Assembly: GCF_003026475.1 (NCBI RefSeq) | Contig: NZ_PYMC01000022.1 | Span: 1-61,729 of the forward strand | Direction of reading: 5' to 3' | Length of the DNA: 61,729 bases | Source of the DNA: Photobacterium lipolyticum | GTDB taxonomy: Bacteria > Pseudomonadota > Gammaproteobacteria > Enterobacterales > Vibrionaceae | Shown here: positions 43,406-54,003 of the stretch, piece by piece | Numbering within the stretch: the first letter of the stretch is position 1 | Layout of the letters: each line of letters opens with the position of its first letter | Translations under genes and position numbers: made by a program | Notes under the pieces: model-generated | Told to the model about the DNA's origin: nothing | Seen by the model: only the letters and a program-made list of their open reading frames with translations | Databases searched by the model: none

Positions 43406-44362
43406 TTAAAACTTAACTAATGCCGAGCCCCAAGTGAAACCGCCACCAAAAGCTTCCAGCAACAAGGTCTGGCCACGCTGAATGCGACCATCACGCACGG
43501 CTTCATCAAGCGCCGTCGGTACCGTTGCTGCTGAAGTATTGCCATGGCGATCAAGGGTAACAACCACCTGATCCATGGACAGAGACAGTTTTTTTGCCGT
43601 GGCCGAAATAATTCGCAAATTGGCTTGATGAGGGACTAACCAATCAAGCTCTGACTTATCCATATCATTAGCGGCTAACGTATTTTTCACTAAATTTGAC
43701 AGCTGAGTAACGGCGACTTTAAAGACTTCATTACCGGCCATATAGAGCCATTGGTCATCAGTAAATGGTTGCCCGTGTTCCGGCGTTGCCAGGCTTAGCA
43801 GGCCACCAAAATGACCATCCGCATGCAGGTGAGTCGAAATAATACCCGGCTCTTCACTCGCGCCCACAACCACAGCACCAGCAGCATCACCAAACAAAAT
43901 GATCGTTGAACGATCTTCCGGATCACATTTATGTGACAGAGCATCAGCACCAATCACCAGCACATTTTTTGCCATCCCGGTCTTGATGTGCTGATCAGCA
44001 ATGCTTAACGCATAGACAAAACCAGAACACGCGGCTGCAATATCGAATGCAGGACAGCCTTTAATATCTAACATGCCCTGAACCTGACAAGCGGCAGAAG
44101 GGAAGGAATGGCTGGCACTGGTCGTCGCGACAATAATAAGATCAATCTCTTCTTTATCAATACCCGCCATTTCGATAGCGTTTAAAGAAGCTTGATACCC
44201 CATCACGGCGACGGTTTCATCCGCCGCAGCAATGCGTCGCTCACGGATCCCGGTACGAGCAACAATCCATTCATCACTGGTCTCGACCATCTGTTCTAAG
44301 TCGGCGTTAGAACGCACTTGGGCTGGCAGGTAGCTGCCTGTACCTAAAATTTTGCTATACAT
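43406..44362 (-). CDS. fabH: 3-oxoacyl-ACP synthase III
   Basis: 318 residues. The catalytic Cys is in A-A-A-C-S-G-F, His in P-H-Q-A-N, Asn in H-G-N-T-S. It starts fatty-acid synthesis by joining acetyl-CoA and malonyl-ACP. Gap of 5 bp after plsX. Confidence 0.96.
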   Translation of the reverse strand: MYSKILGTGSYLPAQVRSNADLEQMVETSDEWIVARTGIRERRIAAADETVAVMGYQASLNAIEMAGIDKEEIDLIIVATTSASHSFPSAACQVQGMLDIKGCPAFDIAAACSGFVYALSIADQHIKTGMAKNVLVIGADALSHKCDPEDRSTIILFGDAAGAVVVGASEEPGIISTHLHADGHFGGLLSLATPEHGQPFTDDQWLYMAGNEVFKVAVTQLSNLVKNTLAANDMDKSELDWLVPHQANLRIISATAKKLSLSMDQVVVTLDRHGNTSAATVPTALDEAVRDGRIQRGQTLLLEAFGGGFTWGSALVKF

Positions 44363-44367
44363 GAAGA

Positions 44368-45393
44368 CTAATATGGCCTCTCGAGTAATACTTCTTCCAA
44401 ACGGTCACTAATTTTTGTCGGTATTTGCCGTTTGATCTCGTGTACCGCTTCGCCAATTGCATTAGCGAAAGCGGGAATATCAGCACTTCCGTGGCTTTTG
44501 ACCACAATACCGCGCAATCCTAACAGACTTGCGCCGTTGTACTGGTCGGGGTTCAACTGTTTGAGGCTAACAAATAGGTCACGAAACAACCATTTAGCCA
44601 CTAAACGTTTAATTGGATTGCCGGTAACGGCCTGCTTAATACTATTGATAAAGAGATTCGCAACCCCTTCACTGGTTTTAAGGCTGACATTTCCAACAAA
44701 ACCATCACAGACAATCACATCCGCTTTGCCTGCGTATAATTGGTCACCTTCAATGTAGCCTATATAGTGAATATCTGGCGAGCTACTGAGCATTTCGGCA
44801 CAGCGCTTAACCAAATCATTGCCTTTTATCTCTTCTTCACCAATGTTGAGTAGCGCAACGCGGGGTTTCGACGCTAAACATTGTTCGGCGAGCACCGAGC
44901 CCATTACCGCAAATTGAAACAGAGTATCGGCATCGCAGGAGACATTTGCACCAAGATCTAACAACCAGGTCTTATGCTTGCTGTGAGTTGGTATCGCTGT
45001 CACCAATGCAGGCCGTTCGATGCCAGGCAACTGCTTTAGAGTATAGCGAGACAGCGCCATTAAAGCCCCGGTATTACCGGCACTGACACAGGCATCGGCA
45101 TTGCCTTCTGCAACGGAGTCTAAAGCCATCCGCATGGAAGTGCCTTGGCTACGGCGTAATGCTTGTGACGGACGAGTATCATTGGCGATAGTCTGTTCAC
45201 TATGAATAATGGTGATTCGAGGGTTGCTAGGTTGATTCAGGAGAGATAGCTGAGATGTGATCGCACTTTGATCACCATAGAGAATAATTTTTAGCTCCGG
45301 GTATTGTAACAGTGCCTGCACGGCGGCAGGCACTGTTACATGAGGACCGAAATCCCCACCCATTGCATCAAGTGCAACGGTTAGACCAGTCAA
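44368..45393 (-). CDS. plsX: Phosphate acyltransferase
   Basis: 341 residues with the opening D-A-M-G-G-D-F-G-P and the A-G-N-T-G-A-L motif of PlsX. It converts acyl-ACP to acyl phosphate, used by PlsY to begin phospholipid synthesis. The gene starts 9 bp after the rpmF stop, as in most gammaproteobacteria. Confidence 0.96.
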   Translation of the reverse strand: MTGLTVALDAMGGDFGPHVTVPAAVQALLQYPELKIILYGDQSAITSQLSLLNQPSNPRITIIHSEQTIANDTRPSQALRRSQGTSMRMALDSVAEGNADACVSAGNTGALMALSRYTLKQLPGIERPALVTAIPTHSKHKTWLLDLGANVSCDADTLFQFAVMGSVLAEQCLASKPRVALLNIGEEEIKGNDLVKRCAEMLSSSPDIHYIGYIEGDQLYAGKADVIVCDGFVGNVSLKTSEGVANLFINSIKQAVTGNPIKRLVAKWLFRDLFVSLKQLNPDQYNGASLLGLRGIVVKSHGSADIPAFANAIGEAVHEIKRQIPTKISDRLEEVLLERPY

Positions 45394-45402
45394 GGCTCAA
45401 CC

Positions 45403-45573
45403 TTATTTGTTGATAACCTTGCGGCCGCGGTAGAAACCGTCAGCAGTCACATGGTGACGTAGGTGGGTTTCACCGCTTGCTGAATCTACAGATACAGCTG
45501 CAGTTGTTAGTGCATCGTGTGAACGACGCATACCACGTGCTGCACGTGATTTTTTGCTCTTTTGTACGGCCAT
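45403..45573 (-). CDS. rpmF: 50S ribosomal protein L32
   Basis: 56 residues, read directly from the sequence. Opens [20 protein letters not shown] and ends G-R-K-V-I-N-K. It has the conserved basic N-terminus and the H-L-R-H-H-V-T region of L32. Placed between yceD and plsX exactly as in E. coli. A TAAGGAGT ribosome-binding site precedes it. Confidence 0.96.
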   Translation of the reverse strand: MAVQKSKKSRAARGMRRSHDALTTAAVSVDSASGETHLRHHVTADGFYRGRKVINK

Positions 45574-45597
45574 TAACCCTACTCCTTAAATAAACTC

Positions 45598-46110
45598 TTA
45601 ACTTCGATTTTTCAATACTGCAAACGGATTCGGACGCTCATCAGCAATGGGGATCTCACCAAAAGTCATGTTTCCGCTGGCTTTACAGTCAGCTTCATCA
45701 TGCATAGCGACTTGAGGCAACTCTAGAATCAACTCATCTTCGATGATTTGAAGCAGATTGATCTCACCATTTTCGTCGACTTCAGCCGGCTCATAAGCTT
45801 CCGGAAACTCGTCTTCTTCCTCTGGTTTGAGGAGCGGACTATAACAGAATTCCACACTAACAGTGTGATTGAACCCTTCCTGGCATCGCTGACAGGTCAA
45901 TACCACTTCAACATCTGCACGACCGTGCATAAATGCGAGGTGACGTCGGTCAAAGTCAAATGACAAGGTGACGTTTGCATCACTTACTACGCTCTGAGTG
46001 GATTCAGCCAGACGTGTCAGTAACTCGGCTTTGATGATGCCATCAAAATCAAGCATTTTCTGAGCAGCGCGGACCGGATCGACCGTTAGCGGCAATTTTA
46101 CCTTTTGCAT
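45598..46110 (-). CDS. yceD: YceD / DUF177 protein, 23S rRNA accumulation factor
   Basis: 170 residues. C-Q-R-C in the middle and a Cys near the C-terminus (E-A-D-C-K-A) fit a possible metal site. DUF177 proteins influence 23S rRNA and often pair with rpmF; the detailed activity is unknown. Start at 46110 is the first ATG; no strong ribosome-binding site is seen. Confidence 0.9.
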   Translation of the reverse strand: MQKVKLPLTVDPVRAAQKMLDFDGIIKAELLTRLAESTQSVVSDANVTLSFDFDRRHLAFMHGRADVEVVLTCQRCQEGFNHTVSVEFCYSPLLKPEEEDEFPEAYEPAEVDENGEINLLQIIEDELILELPQVAMHDEADCKASGNMTFGEIPIADERPNPFAVLKNRS

Positions 46111-46246
46111 AGGGCGCGAATATTAGCCTTCTAATTTGTTTGAGTCAAAGGAAATGTGTACGAATTAACAGCTTTTAGCCATTTCATCTGCTTGCCTTAA
46201 ACACGTCGAGGTTTAAGATCCACCTTCCCATCGGATGAACGGTTAT

Positions 46247-46480
46247 TTACCAGTGACTCAACCACTTGCTCCCTTCATCTAAAGCGGATAAATAACCGAC
46301 AAATACAGTTTGAAAATCACTCAACACGGCAGCATTAGTGCTATCTGTGCCCAGTTTAATCACCGCTTTTTTAAACCGTGATTCTATCGCTTTTTCTTTG
46401 GGACAATACCGGAGTATTAATGCCCTCCTCTCGTCACGAATGACCATGACAAGCTCATGGAAAAAGTGAAAAACTCGCAT
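46247..46480 (-). CDS. Small hypothetical protein, 77 residues
   Basis: Frame lies between yceD and maf on the yceD strand. It is soluble, with a basic mid-section (S-R-F-K-K-A-V-I-K) and a C-terminal K-W-L-S-H-W. No family recognised and no strong ribosome-binding site. I judge it only possibly real. Confidence 0.35.
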   Translation of the reverse strand: MRVFHFFHELVMVIRDERRALILRYCPKEKAIESRFKKAVIKLGTDSTNAAVLSDFQTVFVGYLSALDEGSKWLSHW

Positions 46481-46533
46481 CTCTTATCTGAGCTGGTTAA
46501 ACTATTGTGACCATCCACCAATCAGATACCACC

Positions 46534-47115
46534 ATGACTCAACCTTTGCTACTTGCATCAACCTCCCCTTTCAGAAAAGCGCTACTGGAAAAATTCCAGT
46601 ATCCATTCGAAACCACCAGCCCGGAGATCGATGAAAGTGCTCTTCACGGAGAATCAGCAGAAGATCTGGTTAAAAGATTAGCAGAGCAAAAAGCAAAAGC
46701 CTGTGAAAACAATTTTCCTGATCATCTAATTATTGGTTCAGATCAGGTCTGTGTCATCAACGGGCGCATTGTCGGCAAACCCCACACCGTTGAAAACGCA
46801 TGCCAGCAACTCAAAGCCGCTAGCGGACAAACGGTAACGTTCTATACCGGTTTGTGTCTATATAATGCCAAAACCAAACAGAGCGACATACTTTGTGAAC
46901 CTTTCCATGTGCACTTCAGAGAACTATCTGAACAAGAAATTCGTCACTATGTCGAACGTGAGATGCCATTAAACTGCGCTGGCAGCTTTAAGAGTGAAGG
47001 GTTAGGTATCGCTCTATTTAACAAGCTCGATGGCCGTGACCCTAACACCCTCGTCGGCTTACCATTGATGGCACTACGTGAACAGCTCGCCAAACAAGGC
47101 GTTGATATCCTATAG
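46534..47115 (+). CDS. yceF: Maf-family nucleotide pyrophosphatase (YceF)
   Basis: 193 residues from ATG 46534; an upstream GTG at 46507 has no visible ribosome-binding site. L-A-S-T-S-P-F-R-K holds the family S-x-x-R motif and I-G-S-D-Q-V the catalytic Asp. YceF-type Maf proteins split 7-methyl-GTP and similar modified nucleotides. Small clusters of heptamer-like CTCGNNN sequence flank the gene (46478-46500 and 47150-47170). Confidence 0.9.
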   Translation: MTQPLLLASTSPFRKALLEKFQYPFETTSPEIDESALHGESAEDLVKRLAEQKAKACENNFPDHLIIGSDQVCVINGRIVGKPHTVENACQQLKAASGQTVTFYTGLCLYNAKTKQSDILCEPFHVHFRELSEQEIRHYVEREMPLNCAGSFKSEGLGIALFNKLDGRDPNTLVGLPLMALREQLAKQGVDIL

Positions 47116-47172
47116 CGGCGAGTAACGAGAATTGTGGGCTCATAGCTAGGTTACACGCATCTCGTATCTCAA

Positions 47173-48135
47173 CTACTGCTTACGCAATTGTTCAATTGCA
47201 CGATTTAACGTCGCATCCATAGGTGCACTGATATCTACCAGCTCTTCTGTCTGCGGGTGCGTAAACTTAATATTCGCCGCATGCAGGAACAAACGCCCCA
47301 GACCGACTTTTTTCGTGTAAGCATCAAAACGCGGATCACCATAGCGGTCATCCCAGGCAATAGGGTGGCCGGCGTACTGACAATGAACACGAATTTGATG
47401 CGTTCGTCCAGTGACAGGGCTAGCCTGCACTAACGTCGCCTGTTCAAAGCGCTCTAATACTTTAAACCGAGTATCCGACGCTTTCCCGTTAGGATTAACA
47501 CGCACAATACTGTTCACTTCATTTTTCAATAAAGGTGCGGTTACCTTTTTGCAGCTGGCTTTCCATTCGCCCATCACCAAGGCGAAGTAATACTTCTGCA
47601 CCGTTTTATTGCGGAACTGCTCTTGCAGTCTGCGCAACGCTGAACGTTTTTTTGCGATCAGTAAGATACCAGAGGTATCACGGTCGATACGGTGAACCAG
47701 TTCGAGGAACCTTGCGTCCGGGCGCAATGCACGCAGCGCTTCAATGGCACCGAACTTCAGCCCGCTACCACCATGAACCGCAGTCCCGGATGGTTTGTTC
47801 AGGATCAGCATATAATCGTCTTCATAGATGATACATGATTCCAGTTCAGCCACTTTAGTCAGCTTTGTACTGACCGGAGCCTGATTTTCCGGCTCCGGTA
47901 CAAAAACCGGCGGGACTCGAACCAGATCACCGTCTTGTAACTTATATTCAGGTTTTATGCGTTTTTTGTTTACTCGCACCTCACCTTTGCGCACAATGCG
48001 ATAAATCATACTTTTTGGAACGTTTTTAAGCCGAGCGCGGAGAAAATTATCGATCCGCTGGCCAGCAAAGTCATCGGATATCTCGATGAATTGCACTTTT
48101 GGTTTATCTTCTTTCATAGGTTTTGATTGTATCAT
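47173..48135 (-). CDS. rluC: 23S rRNA pseudouridine synthase C
   Basis: 320 residues. N-terminal S4 RNA-binding domain (about 18-75) and a RluA-type catalytic domain with the Asp in H-R-I-D-R-D-T-S-G. Makes pseudouridines at 955, 2504 and 2580 in E. coli 23S rRNA. Divergent from rne across 421 bp. A second in-frame ATG lies six codons in; no ribosome-binding site decides between them. Confidence 0.92.
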   Translation of the reverse strand: MIQSKPMKEDKPKVQFIEISDDFAGQRIDNFLRARLKNVPKSMIYRIVRKGEVRVNKKRIKPEYKLQDGDLVRVPPVFVPEPENQAPVSTKLTKVAELESCIIYEDDYMLILNKPSGTAVHGGSGLKFGAIEALRALRPDARFLELVHRIDRDTSGILLIAKKRSALRRLQEQFRNKTVQKYYFALVMGEWKASCKKVTAPLLKNEVNSIVRVNPNGKASDTRFKVLERFEQATLVQASPVTGRTHQIRVHCQYAGHPIAWDDRYGDPRFDAYTKKVGLGRLFLHAANIKFTHPQTEELVDISAPMDATLNRAIEQLRKQ

Positions 48136-48556
48136 GCATGCAAAGCAGATTGCCGCAAAAAAGTCACCCTGCTATCATTGCGTACAGGGTAGGGAAATAT
48201 GCCTACTTTAATGACAAGGTGAGCAAAAGCCCACCTGAATGACTATTTCTTATGCAGCTCTAGTGATATACGCAGCACACGGCGTAAGACGTTATGGTCG
48301 CTAGAGCCATTATTAGCGCGTCAGATTATAAATTTTTTATTGGTGTGATAGATACAACCGCGTCGAAGCGGTGATACCAGCGATATATTTCAGATCTAAC
48401 CATCTCGATACCGTTGGATGATAAGTGTTGCCAGAAGCACTCCTGAATTTCCAGCCGTGAGGCTGCACTCGTACATAAGACTTGGAGTCCGGCACCACCG
48501 ATAAAGCATTTTTAATTAGCTCGCTAAAACAACGACAATAAAACGAGTACAATATA
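48136..48556 (+). promoter_or_regulatory. Long intergenic region and probable rne 5' leader
   Basis: 421 bp between the divergent rluC and rne. Near the end is a hairpin CAGCC-GTGA-GGCTG (about 48450-48465). In E. coli rne has a leader of roughly 360 nt with hairpins that RNase E cuts to control its own level; a similar role here is inferred from length and position only. Confidence 0.5.
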
Positions 48557-51500
48557 ATGAAAAGAATGTTGATTAACGCGACTCAGAAGGAAGAGTTGCG
48601 CGTCGCATTAGTTGATGGGCAGAAGCTCTTCGATCTTGATATCGAAAGCCCTGGCCACGAATCTAAAAAAGCAAATATCTATAAAGGCCGTATCACCCGC
48701 ATCGAACCAAGCCTGGAAGCTGCGTTTGTTGACTATGGCGCTGAACGTCACGGTTTTCTTCCTCTTAAAGAGGTTGCTCGCGATTACTTCCCAGCTAACT
48801 ACTCTTACCAGGGCCGTCCTAACATCAAGGAAGTGCTGAAAGAAGGTCAGGAAGTTATCGTTCAGGTAGACAAAGAAGAACGTGGTAATAAAGGTGCGGC
48901 TCTCACCACTTTTATCTCACTGGCTGGTAGCTACCTTGTTCTGATGCCTAATAATCCTCGTGCTGGCGGTATTTCTCGTCGCATCGAAGGTGAAGAACGT
49001 ACCCAACTCAAAGCAGCACTTAGTACGCTAGAACTGCCAAATGGCATGGGCTTAATCGTTCGTACTGCGGGTGTAGGCAAATCGGGGGAAGAACTGGAGT
49101 GGGATCTAAACGTTCTGCTTAATCACTGGAGTGCCGTTAAAGAAGCCGCAGACTCAAACCCTGCACCTTTCCTTATCCACCAGGAAAGTAATGTAATTGC
49201 TCGTGCAATTCGCGATTATCTACGTCGTGATATCGGTGAAATTCTTATCGATAGCCCGAAAATCTTCGATCGTGCACGTGATCACATTAAGCTTATTCGT
49301 CCTGATTTCCTGTCTCGAGTAAAACAGTACGAAGGCGAAGTACCGCTATTTAGCCACTACCAGATTGAAAGCCAGATTGAATCTGCGTTCCAGCGTAATG
49401 TTCATCTGCCATCTGGTGGCTCCATTGTTATCGATCCGACTGAAGCATTAACATCTATCGATATCAACTCAGCGCGTGCGACTAAAGGCAGTGATATTGA
49501 AGAAACTGCACTGCAAACAAACCTTGAAGCGGCAGATGAAATTGCGCGTCAACTTCGTTTGCGTGATTTAGGCGGCCTTGTTGTTATTGACTTTATCGAT
49601 ATGACGCCGGTTCGTAATCAGCGTGAAGTTGAGAATCGTCTGCGTGAAGCAGTACGTATGGACCGTGCACGTGTGCAAATTGGTCGTATTTCTCGCTTCG
49701 GTCTGCTTGAAATGTCACGTCAGCGTTTAAGCCCGTCACTGGCTGAAGCAAGTCACCACGTGTGTCCTCGCTGTACCGGTACCGGTGTTGTGCGTGATAA
49801 CGAATCACTGTCATTGTCTATCCTTCGTCTGATTGAAGAAGAGGCGCTGAAAGACAACAGTGCACAGGTTTTGGCCATTGTACCGGTTGCAGTTGCTTCA
49901 TACCTGTTGAACGAAAAACGTCGTTCTGTTCAACATATTGAGAAGTATCACAAAGTTCGTGTTGTGATCGTACCTAATTCTGATATGGAAACACCTCACT
50001 TTGAAGTGATGCGTGTACGCGAAGGTGATGAGAAAGATACACTTTCTTACCACATTCCAAAGATTATCGATGAACTGAAAGAAGCTGAAGCAGCAGAATC
50101 TCCGCAGCAAGAGCGTATTGTTAAAAAACGCGAAGAGCCTGTACTGCAAGGTTTTGCTGCACCAAAAGAACCTGCGCCAATTGCTAAGAAGCCTCAGGCA
50201 TCGGCTAAAATTGAAACAGAGCAGAAACCAGGCCTGTTCAGTCGTCTTTTCTCTGCATTAACTGATCTTTTCTCTGGTCAAGCTGAAGCAGTACCAGAGA
50301 AGAAAGCGACAGAAGAAAAAGACGACCGCAGCCGCCGCGATAACCGCCGCGATGGCCGCCGCGATAGCCGCCGCGATAACCGCCGCGATGGTCGCCGCGA
50401 TGGTCGCCGCGATGGTCGCCGCGATAGCCGACGTGATGACGATGCTTCACGTAAGAATCGTAACCGTCAGGAAGCTGATGGTGAGCAACGTCAACAACGT
50501 CGTCGCCAGGAAAAGCCAAAGCAAGATCAACAACCGCAAGCGGAGAAGCAAACTAAACAACGTCCGCAGCGTGACGAAGCGAAGCGTCAGCCACGTAAAG
50601 ACGAGTCCAAACCTCAGAAGCCACGTCATCAGGAAGAACAACAAGTTAAAGTTGAAAAGCCTGTCCTCGACGAGCCACGTGTTACTGAGCAAGAAAAAGC
50701 CGCGAAAGTGAAACAACGCCGTCAGCGTCGTCAGCTTCGTAAAAAAGTACGCATCACAGATGACGTCGACAATGCGCCAGTACAAACCCCGGCCGCTCAG
50801 ACAGAAATAGCGGAAGAGAATAAAGTCGCTTCTCCTTTGCAGGAAATGGGTACGGCTGTTGCCAAAGAAGCATTAGCTCAAGATGTTCAGGTTGATAACG
50901 AGCAGCAAGAACAGAACAATGAGCAGGAAGGTGGTCAGCGCCGTAATCGACGTTCTCCACGTCATCTACGTGCCAGCGGTCAACGCCGTCGTCGTATGCG
51001 TGATACCAAGGTTGAAAAAACCGACTTTGTTGATCAGGCAGTTACTGATGCTGTAGGCCATGCTGTTGAAGAAGCTTCAGATACATTAAACAATCTGGAA
51101 AATGTTGTTTCAGTTGTAGAGAAGCCTAAATCGTCCCGTCCAGTTTCAGGTGTCGCATCTCCGGAAATGGCAATGGGTAAAGTTTGGTGTCGTGCAGCTA
51201 AACCTGTCGTAGAAGCCGTTGAACCAACAGCTGAAGTTGCTGAAGCAGCACCTCTTACTGAGGCTCCTGTTGTTGAAACCGCACCTGCTGCTGAAGCAGT
51301 AACCGCTGAAATCGTTGATGCGAAAGAAACGGTTCAAACAACTTTAGGTGGCGTTGCAATGCCTGAACTGGCAATGGGTAAAGCGTTCCCGCTTCGTCCT
51401 GCTGCCAAGGCTCAGGTTGCAGACGCGATTGAGACCGTTGAAGCTAAAACAACCGCAGAGCCCGTCGCCGAAAGCGTTGAACCTGCTTTCTCCTCAACAC

Positions 51501-51838
51501 CGGTTGCTGAAGAGAAAGAGGCTGATATTGCTGAATCCACTGTGATAGAGCCTGTGGTTGTAGAGCCTGTTGTTGTAGAGCCTGTTGTTGCAGCCGAAGC
51601 ACCTGTCGCAAAACCTGTCACAGTGAAAGGTACGCATGCAGCAGTAACATCAACAGCACCTCGTGGACGCCATACCACATCTCCGATGGTTAAAGCGCCG
51701 GCACCCGCAGAAACTGATGAGGTGGAGGTTGTTGCCTGTGCTCCTGTGCGCGAAGCACGAGCTAAAACTCGTCAAGCGGGCAGTACAACTGCCACGAGCA
51801 CAGCGACGGCACCGATGACGAAGCCTTCGCTAGACTAA
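48557..51838 (+). CDS. rne: Ribonuclease E
   Basis: 1093 residues. The catalytic half (1-530) has an S1 domain (37-120), the Mg-binding Asp residues in S-I-D-I-N-S-A-R and V-V-I-D-F-I-D-M, and the zinc-link C-P-R-C. A membrane-targeting amphipathic helix ([15 protein letters not shown]) follows. The unstructured C-terminal half has an arginine tetrapeptide array, further Arg/Gln/Lys-rich RNA-binding stretches and two G-V-A-x-P-E-x-A-M-G-K motifs. It ends in A-P-M-T-K-P. The endonuclease core of the RNA degradosome, bound to the inner membrane. Confidence 0.96.
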   Translation: MKRMLINATQKEELRVALVDGQKLFDLDIESPGHESKKANIYKGRITRIEPSLEAAFVDYGAERHGFLPLKEVARDYFPANYSYQGRPNIKEVLKEGQEVIVQVDKEERGNKGAALTTFISLAGSYLVLMPNNPRAGGISRRIEGEERTQLKAALSTLELPNGMGLIVRTAGVGKSGEELEWDLNVLLNHWSAVKEAADSNPAPFLIHQESNVIARAIRDYLRRDIGEILIDSPKIFDRARDHIKLIRPDFLSRVKQYEGEVPLFSHYQIESQIESAFQRNVHLPSGGSIVIDPTEALTSIDINSARATKGSDIEETALQTNLEAADEIARQLRLRDLGGLVVIDFIDMTPVRNQREVENRLREAVRMDRARVQIGRISRFGLLEMSRQRLSPSLAEASHHVCPRCTGTGVVRDNESLSLSILRLIEEEALKDNSAQVLAIVPVAVASYLLNEKRRSVQHIEKYHKVRVVIVPNSDMETPHFEVMRVREGDEKDTLSYHIPKIIDELKEAEAAESPQQERIVKKREEPVLQGFAAPKEPAPIAKKPQASAKIETEQKPGLFSRLFSALTDLFSGQAEAVPEKKATEEKDDRSRRDNRRDGRRDSRRDNRRDGRRDGRRDGRRDSRRDDDASRKNRNRQEADGEQRQQRRRQEKPKQDQQPQAEKQTKQRPQRDEAKRQPRKDESKPQKPRHQEEQQVKVEKPVLDEPRVTEQEKAAKVKQRRQRRQLRKKVRITDDVDNAPVQTPAAQTEIAEENKVASPLQEMGTAVAKEALAQDVQVDNEQQEQNNEQEGGQRRNRRSPRHLRASGQRRRRMRDTKVEKTDFVDQAVTDAVGHAVEEASDTLNNLENVVSVVEKPKSSRPVSGVASPEMAMGKVWCRAAKPVVEAVEPTAEVAEAAPLTEAPVVETAPAAEAVTAEIVDAKETVQTTLGGVAMPELAMGKAFPLRPAAKAQVADAIETVEAKTTAEPVAESVEPAFSSTPVAEEKEADIAESTVIEPVVVEPVVVEPVVAAEAPVAKPVTVKGTHAAVTSTAPRGRHTTSPMVKAPAPAETDEVEVVACAPVREARAKTRQAGSTTATSTATAPMTKPSLD
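50333..50440 (+). repeat. Nine 12-bp tandem repeats encoding R-R-D-(N/G/S/D) in rne
   Basis: Units of CGCCGCGAT plus a variable codon, nine in a row, giving [12 protein letters not shown] and so on. The high identity at the DNA level suggests recent growth by slippage or unequal recombination. Confidence 0.9.
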
Positions 51839-51851
51839 GTTCCATAAACCG

Positions 51852-51884
51852 AAAAAAGCCATGCTTTAAGCATGGCTTTTTTTT
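51852..51884 (+). terminator. Terminator of rne
   Basis: AAAAAAGCCATGC-TTTAA-GCATGGCTTTTTTTT hairpin. Confidence 0.92.
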
Positions 51885-52040
51885 ACCTTAAATTCAGCAA
51901 TGCGAAAATCATAATTTTTCACCCTTAACCCATGTCATATCAAACTTTCATGCTAATTTTGACGTTTCTGTAAAGTTATTTAGTATGAAAGTTGAACCAA
52001 ATCACATATTTCTGTAGGATTCGCGTCTTTCAATGCTCAG

Positions 52041-52100
52041 TAATACCAACCGTATTAAATAACTGAACATTCAGCGCAGTTACTTAATGCGATTGATATC
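52041..52100. repeat. Second palindrome family (AATACCAACCGTATTAAATAACTG)
   Basis: Arm at 52041-52066 and its imperfect complement (CAGTTACTTAATGCGATTGATATC, in pieces) at 52076-52100. It is different from the TATACCCAAAC family and lies just upstream of the SulP gene. Confidence 0.65.
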
Positions 52101-52130
52101 ATCAACCGGACTGAAACAAAACTTACTATA

Positions 52131-53690
52131 ATGTTTGAATTTCCTCAATTTTCACACCACTCTGTCAAAAATGACATACTCTCGGGTTTGACCGTTGCGT
52201 TAGCCCTAATTCCTGAAGCCGTTGCCTTTGCCTTTGTGGCCGGTGTCGACCCTATGGTTGGCCTGTATGCTGCTTTCATTGTCGGTATCATCACGGCTAT
52301 TTTAGGCGGTCGCCCCGGTATGATTTCTGGTGCAACGGGTGCTATGGCCGTTGTAATGGTCAGCCTTGTCTCTGAACATGGTGTTCAATACCTGTTTGCC
52401 GCCATTATGCTGGCTGGCGTGTTCCAGATTCTGGCAGGCATTTTCAAACTCGGTAAATTCATCCGCATGGTGCCGCACCCTGTGATGATCGGTTTTGTTA
52501 ACGGTCTGGCCATCGTTATATTCCTTGCTCAGTTAGGCCAATTCAAAGTACCTGATGCTACAGGTGCACTTGAGTGGATGCAGGGCTCTCAGCTGTACAT
52601 CATGTTAGGCCTTGTTGCCCTGACGATGTTCATCATCCATTTTTTGCCAAAACTCACAACAGCAGTACCTTCTTCTCTTGTGGCCATTATTACCGTTACT
52701 GTGCTTGTGAACGTTCTGGGGCTTGATTCCCGTACCGTTGTCGACTTCGTTCGCGCTATGAGTGGTGATGTTAATGCAACCCTGGCCGGTACACTGCCAA
52801 GCTTTGCTTTACCGGAAGTCGGTTTCAATATGGAAACCCTGCGTATTATCCTTCCTTATTCATTGATCCTTGCTGCTGTGGGTTTGATTGAATCACTACT
52901 GACTCTGACAGTTATTGATGAAATGACAGGAACTCGTGGTCAAGGTAACCGTGAATGTGTAGGTCAGGGTATTGCCAATATGACCTGTTCAGTCTTCGGC
53001 GCCATGGGTGGTTGTGCGATGATTGGTCAGTCTATGATCAACATTAACTCTGGAGGTCGCGGTCGTCTGTCTGGTATCTCTGGTGCGGTTGGCTTGTTGT
53101 GCTTCATTCTTTTCGGTTCGGCACTGATTGAGATGATCCCGCTGGCAGCACTGGTCGGTGTAATGTTCATGGTAGTGATCGGTACCTTCGAGTGGGCAAG
53201 CTTTAAGATGGCCCGCAAGGTACCGAAGCATGACTTCTTCACGATCATTCTGGTGACTTGCGTCACTGTTGCTGCCGACCTTGCCGTTGCGGTTATCGTT
53301 GGTGTTATCTATTCTGCGCTGGTATTCGCCTGGGATCACGCTAAGCATGTTTACGCAGCAACGCATACTGATGAGAAAGGCACTAAGATCTACGAAGTAA
53401 ATGGTCCGATTTTCTTTGGTTCTGTTTCTCACTTCCAGGAGCTGTTCGACGCGAAAAGCGACCCTAAAGATGTCATCATTGATTTTGCTAAATCGCGTGT
53501 CGCTGATCATTCTGCGATTGAAGCAATTGATACCATCGCTGAGCGTTATGCCAGCCAGGGCAAAACATTGCATATCCGTCATTTAAGCCCAGAGTGCCGT
53601 GGCTTACTGAAAAAAGCCGGTAATCTGGTTGAAGTTAATATGCTGGAAGATCCAACCTATAAAGTTGCAACAGATACCTTAGGGGGATAA
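52131..53690 (+). CDS. SulP-family anion transporter with STAS domain
   Basis: 519 residues. About 11-14 membrane segments with the opening [17 protein letters not shown], and a C-terminal STAS domain (about 420-510) with the D-H-S-A-I-E-A motif. SulP proteins carry sulfate, bicarbonate or other anions with sodium or protons; the substrate here is open. Upstream sequence holds a palindromic repeat rather than an obvious operator. Terminator immediately downstream. Confidence 0.88.
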   Translation: MFEFPQFSHHSVKNDILSGLTVALALIPEAVAFAFVAGVDPMVGLYAAFIVGIITAILGGRPGMISGATGAMAVVMVSLVSEHGVQYLFAAIMLAGVFQILAGIFKLGKFIRMVPHPVMIGFVNGLAIVIFLAQLGQFKVPDATGALEWMQGSQLYIMLGLVALTMFIIHFLPKLTTAVPSSLVAIITVTVLVNVLGLDSRTVVDFVRAMSGDVNATLAGTLPSFALPEVGFNMETLRIILPYSLILAAVGLIESLLTLTVIDEMTGTRGQGNRECVGQGIANMTCSVFGAMGGCAMIGQSMININSGGRGRLSGISGAVGLLCFILFGSALIEMIPLAALVGVMFMVVIGTFEWASFKMARKVPKHDFFTIILVTCVTVAADLAVAVIVGVIYSALVFAWDHAKHVYAATHTDEKGTKIYEVNGPIFFGSVSHFQELFDAKSDPKDVIIDFAKSRVADHSAIEAIDTIAERYASQGKTLHIRHLSPECRGLLKKAGNLVEVNMLEDPTYKVATDTLGG

Positions 53691-53760
53691 TCCCCTTTCT
53701 GGTCGGCTTCACCTGCAATACTGAAAACTGATACTGTCAGCTTCAAGCTGACAACATAGA

Positions 53761-53787
53761 AACGCCCGCGATTGCGGGCGTTTTTTT
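53761..53787 (+). terminator. Terminator of the SulP gene
   Basis: AACGCCCGC-GATT-GCGGGCGTTTTTTT hairpin. Confidence 0.92.
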
Positions 53788-53846
53788 CTGAAATTTTTCA
53801 TTGCTTTGTATCCTTCTCTCCCGCAAAATTTCTCTTGCTGTCTCAT

Positions 53847-53904
53847 CTATACCCAAACTACTTCAAGCTGCTGAACTCTGCAGCTTGAAGTAGTTTGGGT
53901 ATAG
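53847..53904. repeat. Perfect Vibrionaceae palindrome, reference copy
   Basis: 25-bp perfect inverted arms with an 8-bp loop. The left arm starts CTATACCCAAACTACTTCAA. It lies between the SulP terminator and cobT and is the best-preserved of the copies in the window. Confidence 0.93.
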
Positions 53905-54003
53905 GCAGTTCATCACATTAAACGTTCCTGACTCACTGGCTACCATTATTGGTCACTAGTGCAACTGCCTTATTACTTTGCCTGCCACAAGGAGAGCGGT
54001 TCC

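Noticed and set aside
50352..50711. Overlapping plus-strand frame in the rne repeat region
   Set aside because: A frame-shifted shadow of the 12-bp repeats, rich in Ala/Val/Met with no start signal.
53691..54003. Cobalamin riboswitch before cobT
   Set aside because: No B12-box or conserved core strings; the region is a terminator plus a palindromic repeat.
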